Shown piece by piece: positions 1-10,253 of a DNA stretch of 64,000 bases (its first letter is position 1; each line of letters starts with the position of its first letter). Below the pieces are notes generated by a model. That model had not been told where the DNA came from, did not search any database, and saw only the letters and a program-made list of their open reading frames with translations. Source of the stretch: Terana coerulea (taxonomy: Eukaryota; Basidiomycota; Agaricomycetes; Polyporales; Phanerochaetaceae); assembly GCA_024811115.1 (NCBI GenBank), contig JAKOGH010000654.1, positions 1 to 64,000 on the forward strand, given 5' to 3'. A program made the translations under genes and the position numbers.

Positions 1-416
1 ACGTCGAAGACGGCGAGGACGAGAGCGAGCGGGGGAATTCCGAGTGTGGGTGCCAGACACTGGACGTTGATTCGACGAGGGTACAGGACGGGAGGCCGTA
101 GACTATAAGACAACGCCAGTAAGCTAGTGTCAGTCGTAGAGATGAATCGATAGGGAGAAACGAGAACGCGAGAGGGATAAAAGGAGGACGCGAGTGCCTG
201 GTTGGAAATACAGAGCGCCGAGACGAATGGGGAAGGAATGAAGCCGGATAAGGAAATCGTAAGCAACCAGAATGTCCGAAACGCCGGACCGTGCTAAGAG
301 ACCGTGGAGTGTCCGTTGAGTATATACGAGTGCCCGTGTATGTATCTAGAGTGCCCGTGAGTGTGCTAAAGTGTCCGTGTGTGTGCTAGAATGGCCGTAA
401 CGGTCGAACCGTTACA
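1..416 (-). repeat. 3' LTR of the chromovirus, partial
   Basis: This stretch matches 6121-6545 nearly base for base, with scattered 1-nt indels. It ends at 416 with the same TGTAACGG...CCGTTACA imperfect palindrome (5-nt centre) as the right LTR; read on the minus strand it starts TG as LTRs do. Its other end lies outside the window. Confidence 0.93.
307..397 (-). repeat. 20-21-nt tandem array near the LTR end
   Basis: Five degenerate units start at 307, 328, 349, 369 and 389. Each begins GAGTGCCCG or a close variant and is spaced 20-21 nt from the next. The same array occurs in the other LTR from about 6434. In element orientation it lies at the start of U3, where retrotransposon enhancers usually sit. 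Confidence 0.75.
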
Positions 417-432
417 TCATCCCTTTTAAGCC
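417..432 (-). other. Candidate polypurine tract
   Basis: Directly inside the 3' LTR the minus strand reads GGCTTAAAAGGGATGA, purine-rich and abutting the LTR. This is where the plus-strand primer of a Ty3/gypsy element is expected. The call rests on position and composition only. Confidence 0.5.
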
Positions 433-439
433 ACGAGCG

Positions 440-2111
440 AATGACATGCTCAGCGACCAGGGATGCGAGGATCAAGCCTCGGCTGGGCGAGACACACAAC
501 CGGAGCGCGTTGTGGTCTGCCTGGGGTGCGACTACGATGAGTGAGGCCTCGGACGGGCGAAGGGGAGCGCGGATGAGCGGCAGCAGGAGGAACGGCAGGG
601 CAACGGGACAACGGAGGCAGCGAGGCGAAAAGCAGGCGGCGAGAGCAAGAGAACACAGCGGCGAGGAGGCAGCGGGCGACGAGGGCATCTGAGGAGCAGA
701 AGAAGGCAAAGGAGGATTAGCATTAACGGAATGGGTGCAGGAAAGGACTGGTCTATGACGAGACGATGGGAGGAGCGGCGCGTGCGGATGGCGGCAATGA
801 AAGCGTTCAACGAGCTCGTTGGCAGTTGTAGAACGTCGGACAGAGGCACCCATGAGTTTTCGTCCGGGCGCCTTCCAGCGGACGAAGTACTCATAGCGGT
901 GGCCTATCTTGCGAGACTCGAGGATGGTGTCGATTTCGCGAGTGGCGACGGGAGATAGAGAGCTCAGTGTACGTCAAAACGTTCCGGAGGGGCATGTGGG
1001 TGAAATTCTGAAGGGTCATGGTAGGGTTCGAGAAGGAAACATGGAAGACGGGATAAAGGCGAGAAAGGTATGAGGGAAGACGAAGTTGGTATCAGTGATG
1101 AAATCTGTCGAGCGACAGGGGGCGCAAGACGACTGGTCGAGCTTATCAGACGGACGAGTTGTCTTGATATTCGACGGAGTAGCCAAACGAGCTGGTCGGG
1201 CTTGTAGACTGGCGCGTCCTACATATGTGCGTTGTAGTTGCGTGACTGGACGTCCTGGCATGTTTGAGCTCGGCTCGGAGTTTCGTAGATGTGGTCGAGG
1301 CGTTGAGCGAGATCGTGAGCGGCAGGAACAGTGGAACGCTCGGTGATCTGCGGCTTGAAGGTAGAGTGGTAGGCAAAGTTGGCGAAGAAGGAGTCTGCTT
1401 GGTGGACGCGTTTCGGCGTTATTAAACGCGAACTCTGCTACTGGCAGGTAGTCGACCCAATCGTCCTGCTGGTAAGAGCAGTACCAGCGGAGGTACGTCT
1501 CAAGCGTCTGGTTGGTACGCTCGGTCAGTCCATCCGTCTGAGGGTGGTATGCGGTCGATGTGCAATGATCTACTTGAAGAAGAGTGGTGAGTTGTTTCCA
1601 GAAGTGTGAGACGAATAAAGAACCACGGTCGGAGATGATGGATTCAGGGAGACCGTGGTAACGAAGATACGATCAAGAAAGAGCCATGCCAGCTCAACGG
1701 CGGTCATAGACTCTTTGCAAGGCACGCAATGCGCTGCGCGAGTCATACGATCACAGACAACCCAAATAGAGTCGTAGCCGTGCGAGGCGGAAGCTTCACA
1801 ATGAAGTCCATTGTATCGATGCTTTCAAGGGCGTGTAGGCAACTCCAAAGGCTGGAGAAGACCATACGGCTTATGGCGAGGCATTTTGATGCGGGCACAA
1901 ACGTCGCACGCGACATAGCAGCGGAGGTAAGTCTGCATCCCAGGCCAGGAGTAGTCACGCTGGACGAACGCAAGGGTCGGTTGCGTCCAGAGTGACCTGC
2001 GACAAGAGCGTCATGCCTAGAGTGAAGGATATCAGCATGCAAGGGAGCGAACGAAGAGTCGGCCTTTATGAAAGACCATGCCGTCTTGGGCAGTGAAGTC
2101 CGCGTTGCCAT
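440..2111 (-). pseudogene. Integrase and chromodomain remnants of the chromovirus
   Basis: On the minus strand the pieces read in order. First is an HHCC zinc domain near 1900-2080, with a HDALVAGH stretch followed by CDVC. Then comes the catalytic core: DFIVKLP around 1800, and TAYHPQTDGLTERTNQTLE near 1490-1570. Next is the GPY/F-like region near 1120-1215, where VWLLR and NIKTTRPSDKLDQ lie in different frames. Last is a chromodomain near 810-935, where EYFVRWK and DENSWVPL are again in different frames. The homologies are unmistakable for a fungal Ty3/gypsy integrase, and the frame changes show that the gene is broken. Integrase would insert element cDNA; the chromodomain reads histone marks. 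Confidence 0.88.
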
Positions 2112-2335
2112 GTGCTAGAGCTTAGCGCCACTCGACATCGTCCCGGAACGCAGTCTTGAAGCGTTCAAGGAGGATGGAGTTGTCTATCGCGAGCGTAGTG
2201 AGGGCAGAAATAGCAATTGGGACGGTGGCGACAGAGGAGGGTAAGGGCGGAGAGTCTAAAGAAGGAAAAAGTAGTTCAGTATATTCAGCGGTTAAGAGAG
2301 TCTGGCGTTGCTCTGCTAGGACGTCATCCCCCTTT

Positions 2336-3755
2336 TTAGGCACGAAGTCGGGCCGTCGGAAGGAGAGTCAGCAACGTTTTATGGCCAGGGCCCCAGACAA
2401 GACGAAAGTTAAATTCAGAAAGAAACATTGGCAAGCGGGCCTGGCGACGATTAAGAACACGAGAAGACATGAAATACTCAAGGTTTTTGTGGTCTGAGAT
2501 GACCGAGACGGGGCGAAGCCGTGGAGCCACGCGCGCATGTCGCGAAAGGAGTCAACGACAGCGAGGAGCTCTTTGTCGTGCACCTCGTAGTTGATCTCGG
2601 CAGGTGTGAGCTTGCGAGAGTAGTAGCCGACTGGGTGCAAAGACCGTCATCGTCAGGCTGCTGCATCATACCAGAAATCGCAAAGTCTGAAGCATCAGTA
2701 GCGAGGGTGCATGGACGAGAAGGATTAAAATGATGAAGAACGAGTAAGACAAGAGAGCCTTCTTCAACGATTTGAAGGCATCTCGACAGCGTTCGAAAAG
2801 ATGAACGGCGTGTCCTTGCGGTGTGAGTGCATTGAGTGGGACTACAATCGCAGCGCATAGTTGTTGACAAAGTGACGGTAGAAATTGGTAAAACCAAGAA
2901 AGGATTGAATGTCCTTGACGGATGAAGGCTCTGGCCATGAAGCGACAGTGTCAAGCTTCTTAGGATCCATCGGATCTCATCGGCACTGAGAAGATAGCCA
3001 AGGTATGTTACCTCAGATTTGTCGAACTCGCACTTTTCCCGTTAGCGTACAAGTGCAGCGTCCTTGAGGCGGTCCAGCACACGTTGAACGTGCTGGTCGT
3101 GCTCAGCTTGGGAAGCGGGAGAAGATGAGGATGTCGTCGAGGTAGACGACGCAGAAAACGTCGAGGTAGTCACGGAGGGTATCCTGGATGAGAGCCTGAA
3201 AGGTAGCAGGGGCATTAGTAAGACCAAAGGGCATAACCAGGTACTCGTAGAGGCCTGGGCGTGCGAAGGCCGTCTTCCACTCGTCTCCATCCTTGACACG
3301 CATGAGGTTAAAGGCATTCTTCAGGTCGATGACCGAGAAGTGAGAACAGCCCTGGACGCGGTCAAGGAGATCATCAATGAGTGGGAGTGGGTACCGGTTT
3401 TTCTTCGTGATGGCATTGAGCCCACGATAATCGACGCAGACGTAAGTCTCCTAGTCTTTTCGCGAACAAAGAGGATGGGCGAGGCCGCTGAAGAAGTTGA
3501 ACGACGAATGAAACCCTTCTTAAGGTTCGACTCGATGTACTCTGTTAGAGCAGAACGCTCGGCAGGAGACAATTGGTATATAGAACCGAAAGGCGGACGT
3601 ACCTTCTTCGAGCTCGATCTCGATGTCATATGGCCGTGCGGCGGGAGTTGGTTGACGTCGACGGGTGAGAATACAGAGGCCCAAGGCATGTATTTTGGAG
3701 GTATGTACACGCATAGTTGTCTGCATCCATGTTCTTGGCGAAGGCTCAAGGTCAA
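2336..3755 (-). pseudogene. Reverse transcriptase and RNase H remnants
   Basis: The 3103-3303 frame carries the Ty3/gypsy reverse transcriptase signature [13 protein letters not shown] and the catalytic [10 protein letters not shown] motif. Upstream, 3321-3755 carries the N-terminal palm region in a different frame. RNase H follows towards the left, with ATDASDFAISG near 2700 and the [20 protein letters not shown] stretch near 2560-2630. The YLDD active site is intact, but frames change at least four times across the stretch, so this is a decayed gene rather than one translated product. Confidence 0.9.
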
Positions 3756-4372
3756 TGTCTATGTCCAAGGTAAACGACGTGAAGCGAGGTTGTAGGACTG
3801 AGATCCTACAGGATGGAAACGAATCAGCGCAATGGGTGAAGACTTGGAATACTTCAAAAATGTCGTGGGTTTACAACCGACACGCGTGGTTCGCGGCTCC
3901 AAGGAGGAGAAGAGGAGCGACCAAGCCAGTCCAAGAGGAAAGAGCGAGAGGAATGGAGTGCGAGGAGGAGAAGAGCGAGGTATTGGCCAAACGCTCGTGA
4001 GATGATGTGTTGGAGATCGACGGAGGTGAATTTAGAAGCGAGGTTATTGCCGTTAAGACCGAAGCCTAGGCCGACAGTAGTAGCGGAGTTCAGGAAGGTA
4101 GCTTGAGGAGGGCGCTGAAAGACCGAAGCCTTTAGCCGGGAAGACGGTGACAGGGTCGAGCGGGTGAGGTTGCAGCACGAGAGGGTAAGGTCGACAGTTT
4201 CCCAGTTGACTGTAGGATTGTGGCATCAAAGCCAATCGAGACCTAGAATAATAGGGTATGAAACAGACACAACTCCGAGACTGATAATCTCGGAGTGTTT
4301 GTTCACAGTTAGCTGAGTGACAACGTCGTGGGTGACTAAGCCTGAAGCAATTAAGGCGGTCATCGACAGCCA

Positions 4373-4520
4373 TTACTGGCGTCGGAATGTCCTTGAGACG
4401 TTTGGGTAGAGAGTGACGACGGGCGAAAACCTCCGAGATGCAAGATCCCGAGGCACCCGAGTCAACAAGAGCAAAAGTGCGAATGGGTTTCCGGTTAGGG
4501 AAACGCAGTACGACAGAAAT
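4373..4520 (-). pseudogene. Retroviral-type aspartic protease remnant
   Basis: Minus-strand translation across about 4440-4500 gives RTFALVDSGASGSCISE. This contains the DSGA active-site motif of Ty3/gypsy proteases, which cut the Gag-Pol polyprotein. The flanking sequence is not one open frame with either Gag or reverse transcriptase. The position between the CCHC knuckle and the polymerase fits the family order. Confidence 0.8.
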
Positions 4521-4701
4521 GAAGAAATGATCAGGAGAATTTGTAAAGGTTTGAGAAGCAAAGAAGAAGGAGGAGCAGAAATGTTCGAGCGTACGGGTAT
4601 ATAACGTCCGTCGGTGGACCGGACGTGAGTGGGCTTACCAACGAGTGAAGAACGGGTCCCATCGTTGACCGGAAGCCCAGGGACCTGGTGAGGGCTACCG
4701 G

Positions 4702-5924
4702 TTACGCTTTTCCCGAGGAGGGAGCAGCGTTACGAGAGGCCTGCTTGGCCTTGTAGGCATCCTTTGCCTTCAAAGACATGTTGGGACAGTCCTCAATGCG
4801 ATGCTTGCCTTGCCCACAGTAGAAGCAAAGGCCCTCGCACTTGCGACGGGCCTTCTCATCCGCAGTGACGGGACCACGCTTTACAGCGTCAATCTCCATC
4901 GGGACCACGTTGGACGAGGAGGATACAACCGGGACCGCAGGAACAGTGAACGTCTGAGGACGTGGCTGAGAGTTAGTGCGATCTGGAGGCTTGGACGAGT
5001 TTGTCGAGCCCTTTGGAGTTGACTTACGTTCTAGCTCACGGTTATGAAGCCGGTTGTCGATCTGGACATAGAGGGTGACGTAGCCGTCGAAGGTGATGGG
5101 AGGAGAGGAGAGCGGTGACGAGGAGGTCCTTGACGCCCTCCTTGAGCCCCCTCGTAGAAGTAGTTGATCTTTATAAAGTCGTTGAGGGCGAGGTGCTCAT
5201 GGAGTTCACGAGACTTTGAAGCGTCGACGAGCAAGAGCCCGTCTGCTTCAAGGCCTTGATCTTGCGAAGGGCGGTGGACAAGACATCGGAGTCGCCCGAA
5301 GTGAGAGCGAAAATCATCAAGGAGCGCCCGTGAAGTTGTAGAGGAGGTGGTCCTGCGAAGAGCGAACACCGTAGTACCAGGACTTAGGAGAGCCCTGCTT
5401 TAGGTAGCCAGCAATGTACAGAGCCTTGTCGTAGCCATCGACAAGGGTGTTACGCTGGAGGTGGACGGCATTAGACTCGTCGATCCACGGCTCGACCTTC
5501 GTGACGACGCCGGCGAAGGTAAACGGCTCCTTGAAGTGCGGAGTACCCCGTGGAACGGCAGCGGCGACCTGCACGGGAGGTGGTGGCGGTGCAGTGCAGG
5601 TTGTCGCGGGAGCGAAGCGGACTGCGCCTGCATGAGTTGGAGTGATTTGGGCAAGGGAGCCGGCAAGCTGCTGCTGTGTGCTCTCGATCGAGGACAGTCG
5701 TGAGACTAGTCCTTCGAAAGAGGACATCCTCTGCCCCAAGGCCTGCAGGTGAGACCAGAAGACTTGACGCTCGTCCTCGGGCTGCGGCTGGGCAGCGCCG
5801 TAGGCTTCGCTGTCTGAGGCGTCATAGGAACCGGTGGGAAAGGGAGTGGTAGAGGGGTCCGGTAGAGCTTCCTCGAGGCCAGACCAGGCCGAGGAGCCGA
5901 GGGATTGCCCTCACCTGAAGACAT
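4702..5924 (-). pseudogene. Gag remnant with CCHC zinc knuckle
   Basis: The likely Gag start is the ATG at 5924 (MSSGEGNPSAP). The capsid-like middle (5317-5739) has the PWIDESNAV and SPKSWYYG stretches typical of fungal Ty3/gypsy Gag. The C-terminal piece (4702-4908) carries a CCHC knuckle, C-FY-C-GQGK-H-RIED-C, for nucleic acid binding. The three pieces are in different frames. Gag would form the virus-like particle. Confidence 0.85.
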
Positions 5925-6120
5925 AGAGGAATGTCAGTAGTAGTGGGCTTTGCCCCAAAGCGTAGAAATCGAAAGAGAATTGAACGTTACCGGGAAGCCC
6001 CGCAACGTTCGAAAGCGTGTGACAGTGAAAGCGAGGTTCTCGAGTCCGAAAAGGGTGGTCGAATCAAACTGTGAAGGGCACACCGAGGGACGAGGGCGAA
6101 ACCTTCCAGAGGACAGACAG

Positions 6121-6545
6121 ACGTCGAAGACGGCAAAGGACGAGAGCGAAGCGGGGAGAATTCCGAGTGAGGGGTGCCAGACACTGGCGTTGATTCGACG
6201 AGGGTACAGGACGGGAGGCCGTAGACTATAAAACAACGCCAGTAAGCTAGTGTCAGTACATGAGACAAATCGATAGGGAGAAAACGAGAACGCGAGAGGG
6301 ATAAAAGGAGGACGCGAGTGCCTGGTTGGAAATACAGAGCGCCAAGACGAATGGGGAAGGAATGAAGCTGGATAAGGAAATCGTAAGCAACCAGAATGTC
6401 CGAAACGCCCCGGACCGTGCTACAGAGACCGTGGAGTGTCCGTTGAGTATATACGAGTGCCCGTGTATGTATCTAGAGTGCCCGTGAGTGTGCTAAAGTG
6501 TCTGTGTGTGTGCTAGAATGGCTGTGTAACGGTCGAACCGTTACA
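6121..6545 (-). repeat. 5' LTR of the chromovirus
   Basis: This copy matches 1-416 and ends at 6545 with the TGTAACGG/CCGTTACA terminal palindrome. Its inner boundary could lie somewhat left of 6121, because the partner LTR is truncated there by the window edge. I could not identify a primer-binding site between here and the Gag start at 5924. Confidence 0.88.
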
Positions 6546-7228
6546 CTTACTACTACTTGAGAGTTGGTTGGGGTTCTGATTTGTAAGCTGGTGGACTTCA
6601 GACATGGGGGTTTCTTGGAGAAATAGGGTTTCTAAATAGAACAATCCCTTAACAGGGCCCCTTTATGCTATTTGAGGCTGCCAGTTATCTGGACTTTTGC
6701 TCATATTACAAGTTGCAGCATCTCTTCACTAGTTGTCTGATGTGGTTCAAAGCTGTCACAGTCACAAGGGCATTTGGAAAGGTTGAAAAAGTACAGTAGG
6801 AGAATGCACTCTAACAAGTGCTTTTGAGCCTGAAGCCACATGAGAGTGTGTTGAGACGCTAAATCTCTACAGCTAGTTACAAGGCTATACCTACCTTATA
6901 TAAGCAATAGCCTATTTAACCCAGGTGTTAGATTATAGTAGCACTAAAAATAATCAATCATTAACCTATTACATGCAACAAGTCACCAAGTGCACACGGA
7001 GCCCACTGTTACAAGATCACAGTGTTACCAGGTAAGCTATAAAATACAGTAAGTTTCATACTCAGTAACTACAGAATACAGCACTTTCTACTCTAGAAAA
7101 TTAAACTAAAAAACCCCTCATTCCACTGACTAGATTACACAGCAGTCCTTCATTCATTGAGGTTATTAAGCAAGGTAGTGAGACAACGCTTTGTCACCAT
7201 GTCTCCCTAATGCAACAATCAATCACAG
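6546..7228. other. AT-rich spacer without a gene
   Basis: This stretch between the retrotransposon and CNOT9 is clearly richer in A and T than both neighbours and has no sizeable open frame. It contains A/T runs and several TTACA/TGTAA words but no domain or clear terminal repeats. It may be an old repeat or simply the CNOT9 3' region. Confidence 0.5.
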
Positions 7229-8412
7229 TTATTGAAGAGGCAAGAACGACCACACCTTGAGCAATGCACTAAAAGTCTGGTCTTTGAGCGGCTCAGGCAA
7301 GCAAGCACGGAGCGCCTCACGTGCCCTGTCATGCAATGAGCCACAATTGTACGCCGTAGAAAGCAAAAGCACTTACCTCAGGTTGTCACTGAGGCGAAGA
7401 TAGCACCGTACCACATGTTTGAGCAGTCGCACTGCTTGTGTTTCAACTAATTGGTTGACCATATTGCTCAAGACAGTGCCGACAGCGTAGAAGCGTTCAT
7501 ATGTGTGACAGATATAGGTAAGTCCGGTCTCGTCCAACAGGATCTTCTGCACGATGAAGATTGCGACCGTTTTGGAGAGCTCCGAGCCTGTTTCCATAAT
7601 CCGCAAACAGAGCGGAATGATTTCAGTGGAAAGCAAGAAATGTATGACAGTATTGTTGTCGTTTTGCTACCACATCCAGTGAGACGGGTGCCTGTCGATG
7701 CTTTCTGTTGTTCACGGACCTTGACAAGAGCGCCAATGACTCCCAGGGACGTAAGCCGAAGGTATTCGAAGGGACGCGTCTTGGAGGTGGTGTTGAGAAA
7801 CGGGTATAGGAACAGCGGGATGTGGGCTACGGCGTGGTGGAACATCGTCAGGTCAGTGAGACCTGAAGGCATCAGGTACAGGCTCACCATTCAAAAATAA
7901 CTGACGAGTTTCTGGGTGAGACGCTACGCATTGGAGAAGCGCAAGTGCGTTGCAGACGCGATTCGAGGCGTGCGCGGTAAGGTTAGGTGGGGATAGCAAG
8001 GGATAGACGGAGACAATTTCCTGGAGAAGCGCAGGCATAATTCCTGTGAGCTCCAGCACGTCAGTATAGACCGCGTTACCACCAAAGACCACGCACCAAA
8101 TGAGTGCCATAGTACCAAAGCAAGGTCGTCATACTGCTCGCGCTTCTTGCTCAACTCCAACAAAGCTCCCTCTCGTTTATCGGGATTCAGCAAATCAATC
8201 ACCAGGCTGTAGACCTTCTGTCCCTCATATCCGACGGGTGGTATTGCGGGGGATGTTCCAGGGTATCCGCCTGCGCCTTGGCTTGGCGAGTGAATCGCCA
8301 GAGGTAGCCCTAAGTTCGAGGGGGATTCCGAATACGGAGGAACACCGCGCGCATACGGATTGTACTGGAGGTGTTGATACGAAACTGGTTTCGGGGACAC
8401 AAGGCCAGACAT
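7229..8412 (-). CDS. CAF40: CNOT9 / Caf40 (Rcd1), CCR4-NOT subunit
   Basis: This is the armadillo-repeat subunit of the CCR4-NOT complex, which shortens poly(A) tails and links deadenylation to translational repression. Five exons join in phase: 8097-8412, 7888-8043, 7720-7826, 7377-7666 and 7229-7325. The introns are 51-61 nt and all GT-AG. The product is 321 aa, close to the usual 300-odd. Hallmarks are [52 protein letters not shown], and the C-terminal [18 protein letters not shown]. The N-terminus (about 60 residues rich in P, S, G and Y) is variable, as in other fungi. The start at 8412 is the first ATG in the frame. The gene is divergent from the coiled-coil/PH gene to its right. Confidence 0.96.
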
Positions 8413-8790
8413 GAGCGCAACCGATAATAACGAAGGGAGAACGCTGCGACCATGAATGAAAGGTGATTACGTAACCGAAAGTTCCTCTGCCACAAATGGT
8501 AACTAGGCGTTGGTAGCCGCTGGGAACCTGAGACCATTGTTCTAACAGATGCTATTGACGATTGCGGACGATGGCAACCGCTCTACAAAGCCATAAGGGC
8601 AGTGTCTCGAGATGGATACAGCCACCCTCTCACCCCATCTCCCTTGCACCCCTAGCTCAACCTCCAGATGGTCTCTAGACAACCCTCAATACTTACCGTC
8701 GCATCCGGCATGCGACGACCGAGCCGTCTCAGGCTATTCGTGTCAAAATATGTGATAAAGTCGACCCCTGCTAAGAAACGGTTGACGCAG
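8413..8790. promoter_or_regulatory. Divergent intergenic region of CNOT9 and the PH gene
   Basis: CNOT9 starts at 8412 on the minus strand, and the first certain exon of the PH protein begins at 8791 on the plus strand. The stretch must hold both promoters plus the unresolved first exon of the PH gene; candidate ATGs are at 8571 and 8612. I see no clear TATA box. Confidence 0.5.
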
Positions 8791-9958
8791 GAAGCGGGGA
8801 CATCCCACCGCCTCCGCCGCTGCCGCCCAAGGATGTGACTACGAACTATACCGATGACCGCTATGCAGGTGAGATGAGTCGTTGTTACTTAACCACGGAC
8901 TGGTTGACGACATATATTGGAGAGCTTCGACGTGAATATGCTGGATACTCCGTATTCCTGTCTAGTCAGCTTGAAATACAGCACCTTGGTCCGACTTCAT
9001 CTCCTCCCCCAACTCCTCCGTCCTCCGCAAAACCGGCGTACAAGAAGCCGTCACGACAGATCGTCCCCTCCCAGCTGCCTCGTATGCTGTCCGTATCAGA
9101 GCTTCGTCAGCGCCGGGAAGAGGCTGCCGCAAGGCGCAAAAACTCGGACAAATGCGACCAGGTCAAACAGCCTGACGGTCAAGCTCGTCTAAGAGCGGAA
9201 AGAGAGCTTCTCGAACGCGAACTACAAGAGAAAGAAATGCTACGCCTGCTGGCCCTTGAGGCCGACCTCAGACATGCGGCGCGTGTACGGAAAGAGAAAG
9301 AGGAACGGGAGATGCGCGAAGAGGAGGAGCGTCGCAGGACCATCGAAAGCAGGCGAAATGCGGACCGGGAGCGGCGGCAAAGGCATGCCCATGAGCTCCA
9401 GGAATGGATGGAGCAGAAGAGCAGAGAAGAGCAAGAAGAACTGCGGCGACGAAGTGAAGCTCGTCGCCAGATGGCGAAGGAGCGTCGTAACAGGCCTCTG
9501 CCTGTGGCCCCCTCTTCACGTTCATCCGCCCTCTTCGACACCAGCTTCGGTGGATGGGTCGCAGTACAATTATCTGATTCTACCGCTTGGAAGCGACGAT
9601 ATTGTCGCGTGAAGGGAAACACCATCACACTCTGCAAAGACGTAGTAAGTTACTCTACAAAATAGCGTCGATATTGTTCAATTCCTGATAACGCTCTCAG
9701 GTGTCTTCCCAGGCAACTCAAATTGCGCCTATATCGTCGATCAAGAAAGTCCTTGAGCGGGGAGATGGGCTAGAGGAGCTTGAATGTATACCGCATTCAT
9801 TCGCGGTTTCCTTTACTGACGGAACCATTTGGAGTCTGTATATGGATACGGAATCGCAGAAGGTATTGCATGTCCTTCCCTCACGATGTGGGTGATGTGC
9901 TAACCCTTTCCTTTAGGAACTCCTGATATCTATCATCATTCAGTTGCGTGGTTTGTGA
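8791..9958 (+). CDS. Coiled-coil protein with C-terminal PH domain (5' end unresolved)
   Basis: The protein starts in sequence with a proline run (PPPPPLPPK), then has a long charged coiled coil of Arg/Glu heptads (about 9110-9490), and ends with a PH domain. The PH domain begins at FGGWVAVQLSDSTAWKRRYCRVKGNTI and closes with IWSLYMDTESQ and a hydrophobic helix. Three exon blocks join in phase: 8791-9644, 9701-9862 and 9917-9958 (introns of 56 and 54 nt). The first exon is unclear: there is an in-frame stop at 8772 and a good acceptor at 8788-8790, so coding starts upstream of an intron. A further in-frame intron may lie near 8871-8924. PH domains bind phosphoinositides or proteins, so a membrane-linked scaffold role is inference only. 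I do not recognise a named orthologue. Confidence 0.8.
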
Positions 9959-10253
9959 TACAGCCGAACAGGACTCGGCATGGACTAGCTTACGGAAGTA
10001 TTGTAGCATTATGTACTTACGTTTGAGTGGGATGTATCTTACGGTACGATGTAATGTCGGTTGTATCCTTAATTGCTGTTCTCCCTTTGTACCACGGCTT
10101 CAATGCATTTGGTGACTCATATACAAATCTACCTAAGTCTTATCTTTGTCTTACGTGGGCAGCTGGTCGGGTAATCCTCGTTGGCCCGGTGAATCACAGA
10201 TCCATTCGTCACATATGACTACAAAAAAACAAGTAGTCTCGAAGGGAACAAGT

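Larger units (their letters stand above)
1..6545 (-). mobile_element. Ty3/gypsy chromovirus LTR retrotransposon, decayed
   Basis: A near full-length LTR retrotransposon lies on the minus strand. Its 5' LTR is on the right (ending at 6545) and its 3' LTR on the left (1-416, cut by the window edge). Reading leftwards, the domains come in Ty3/gypsy order: Gag with a CCHC knuckle, aspartic protease, reverse transcriptase, RNase H, integrase, and a C-terminal chromodomain. The chromodomain marks it as a chromovirus, a group known to target heterochromatin. No domain set is carried by one open frame; the reading frame changes repeatedly, so this copy should not make a functional polyprotein. The two LTRs align over about 416 nt with many single-base indels, so the insertion is not very recent. 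The target-site duplication cannot be checked because the left outer flank is outside the window. Confidence 0.93.
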
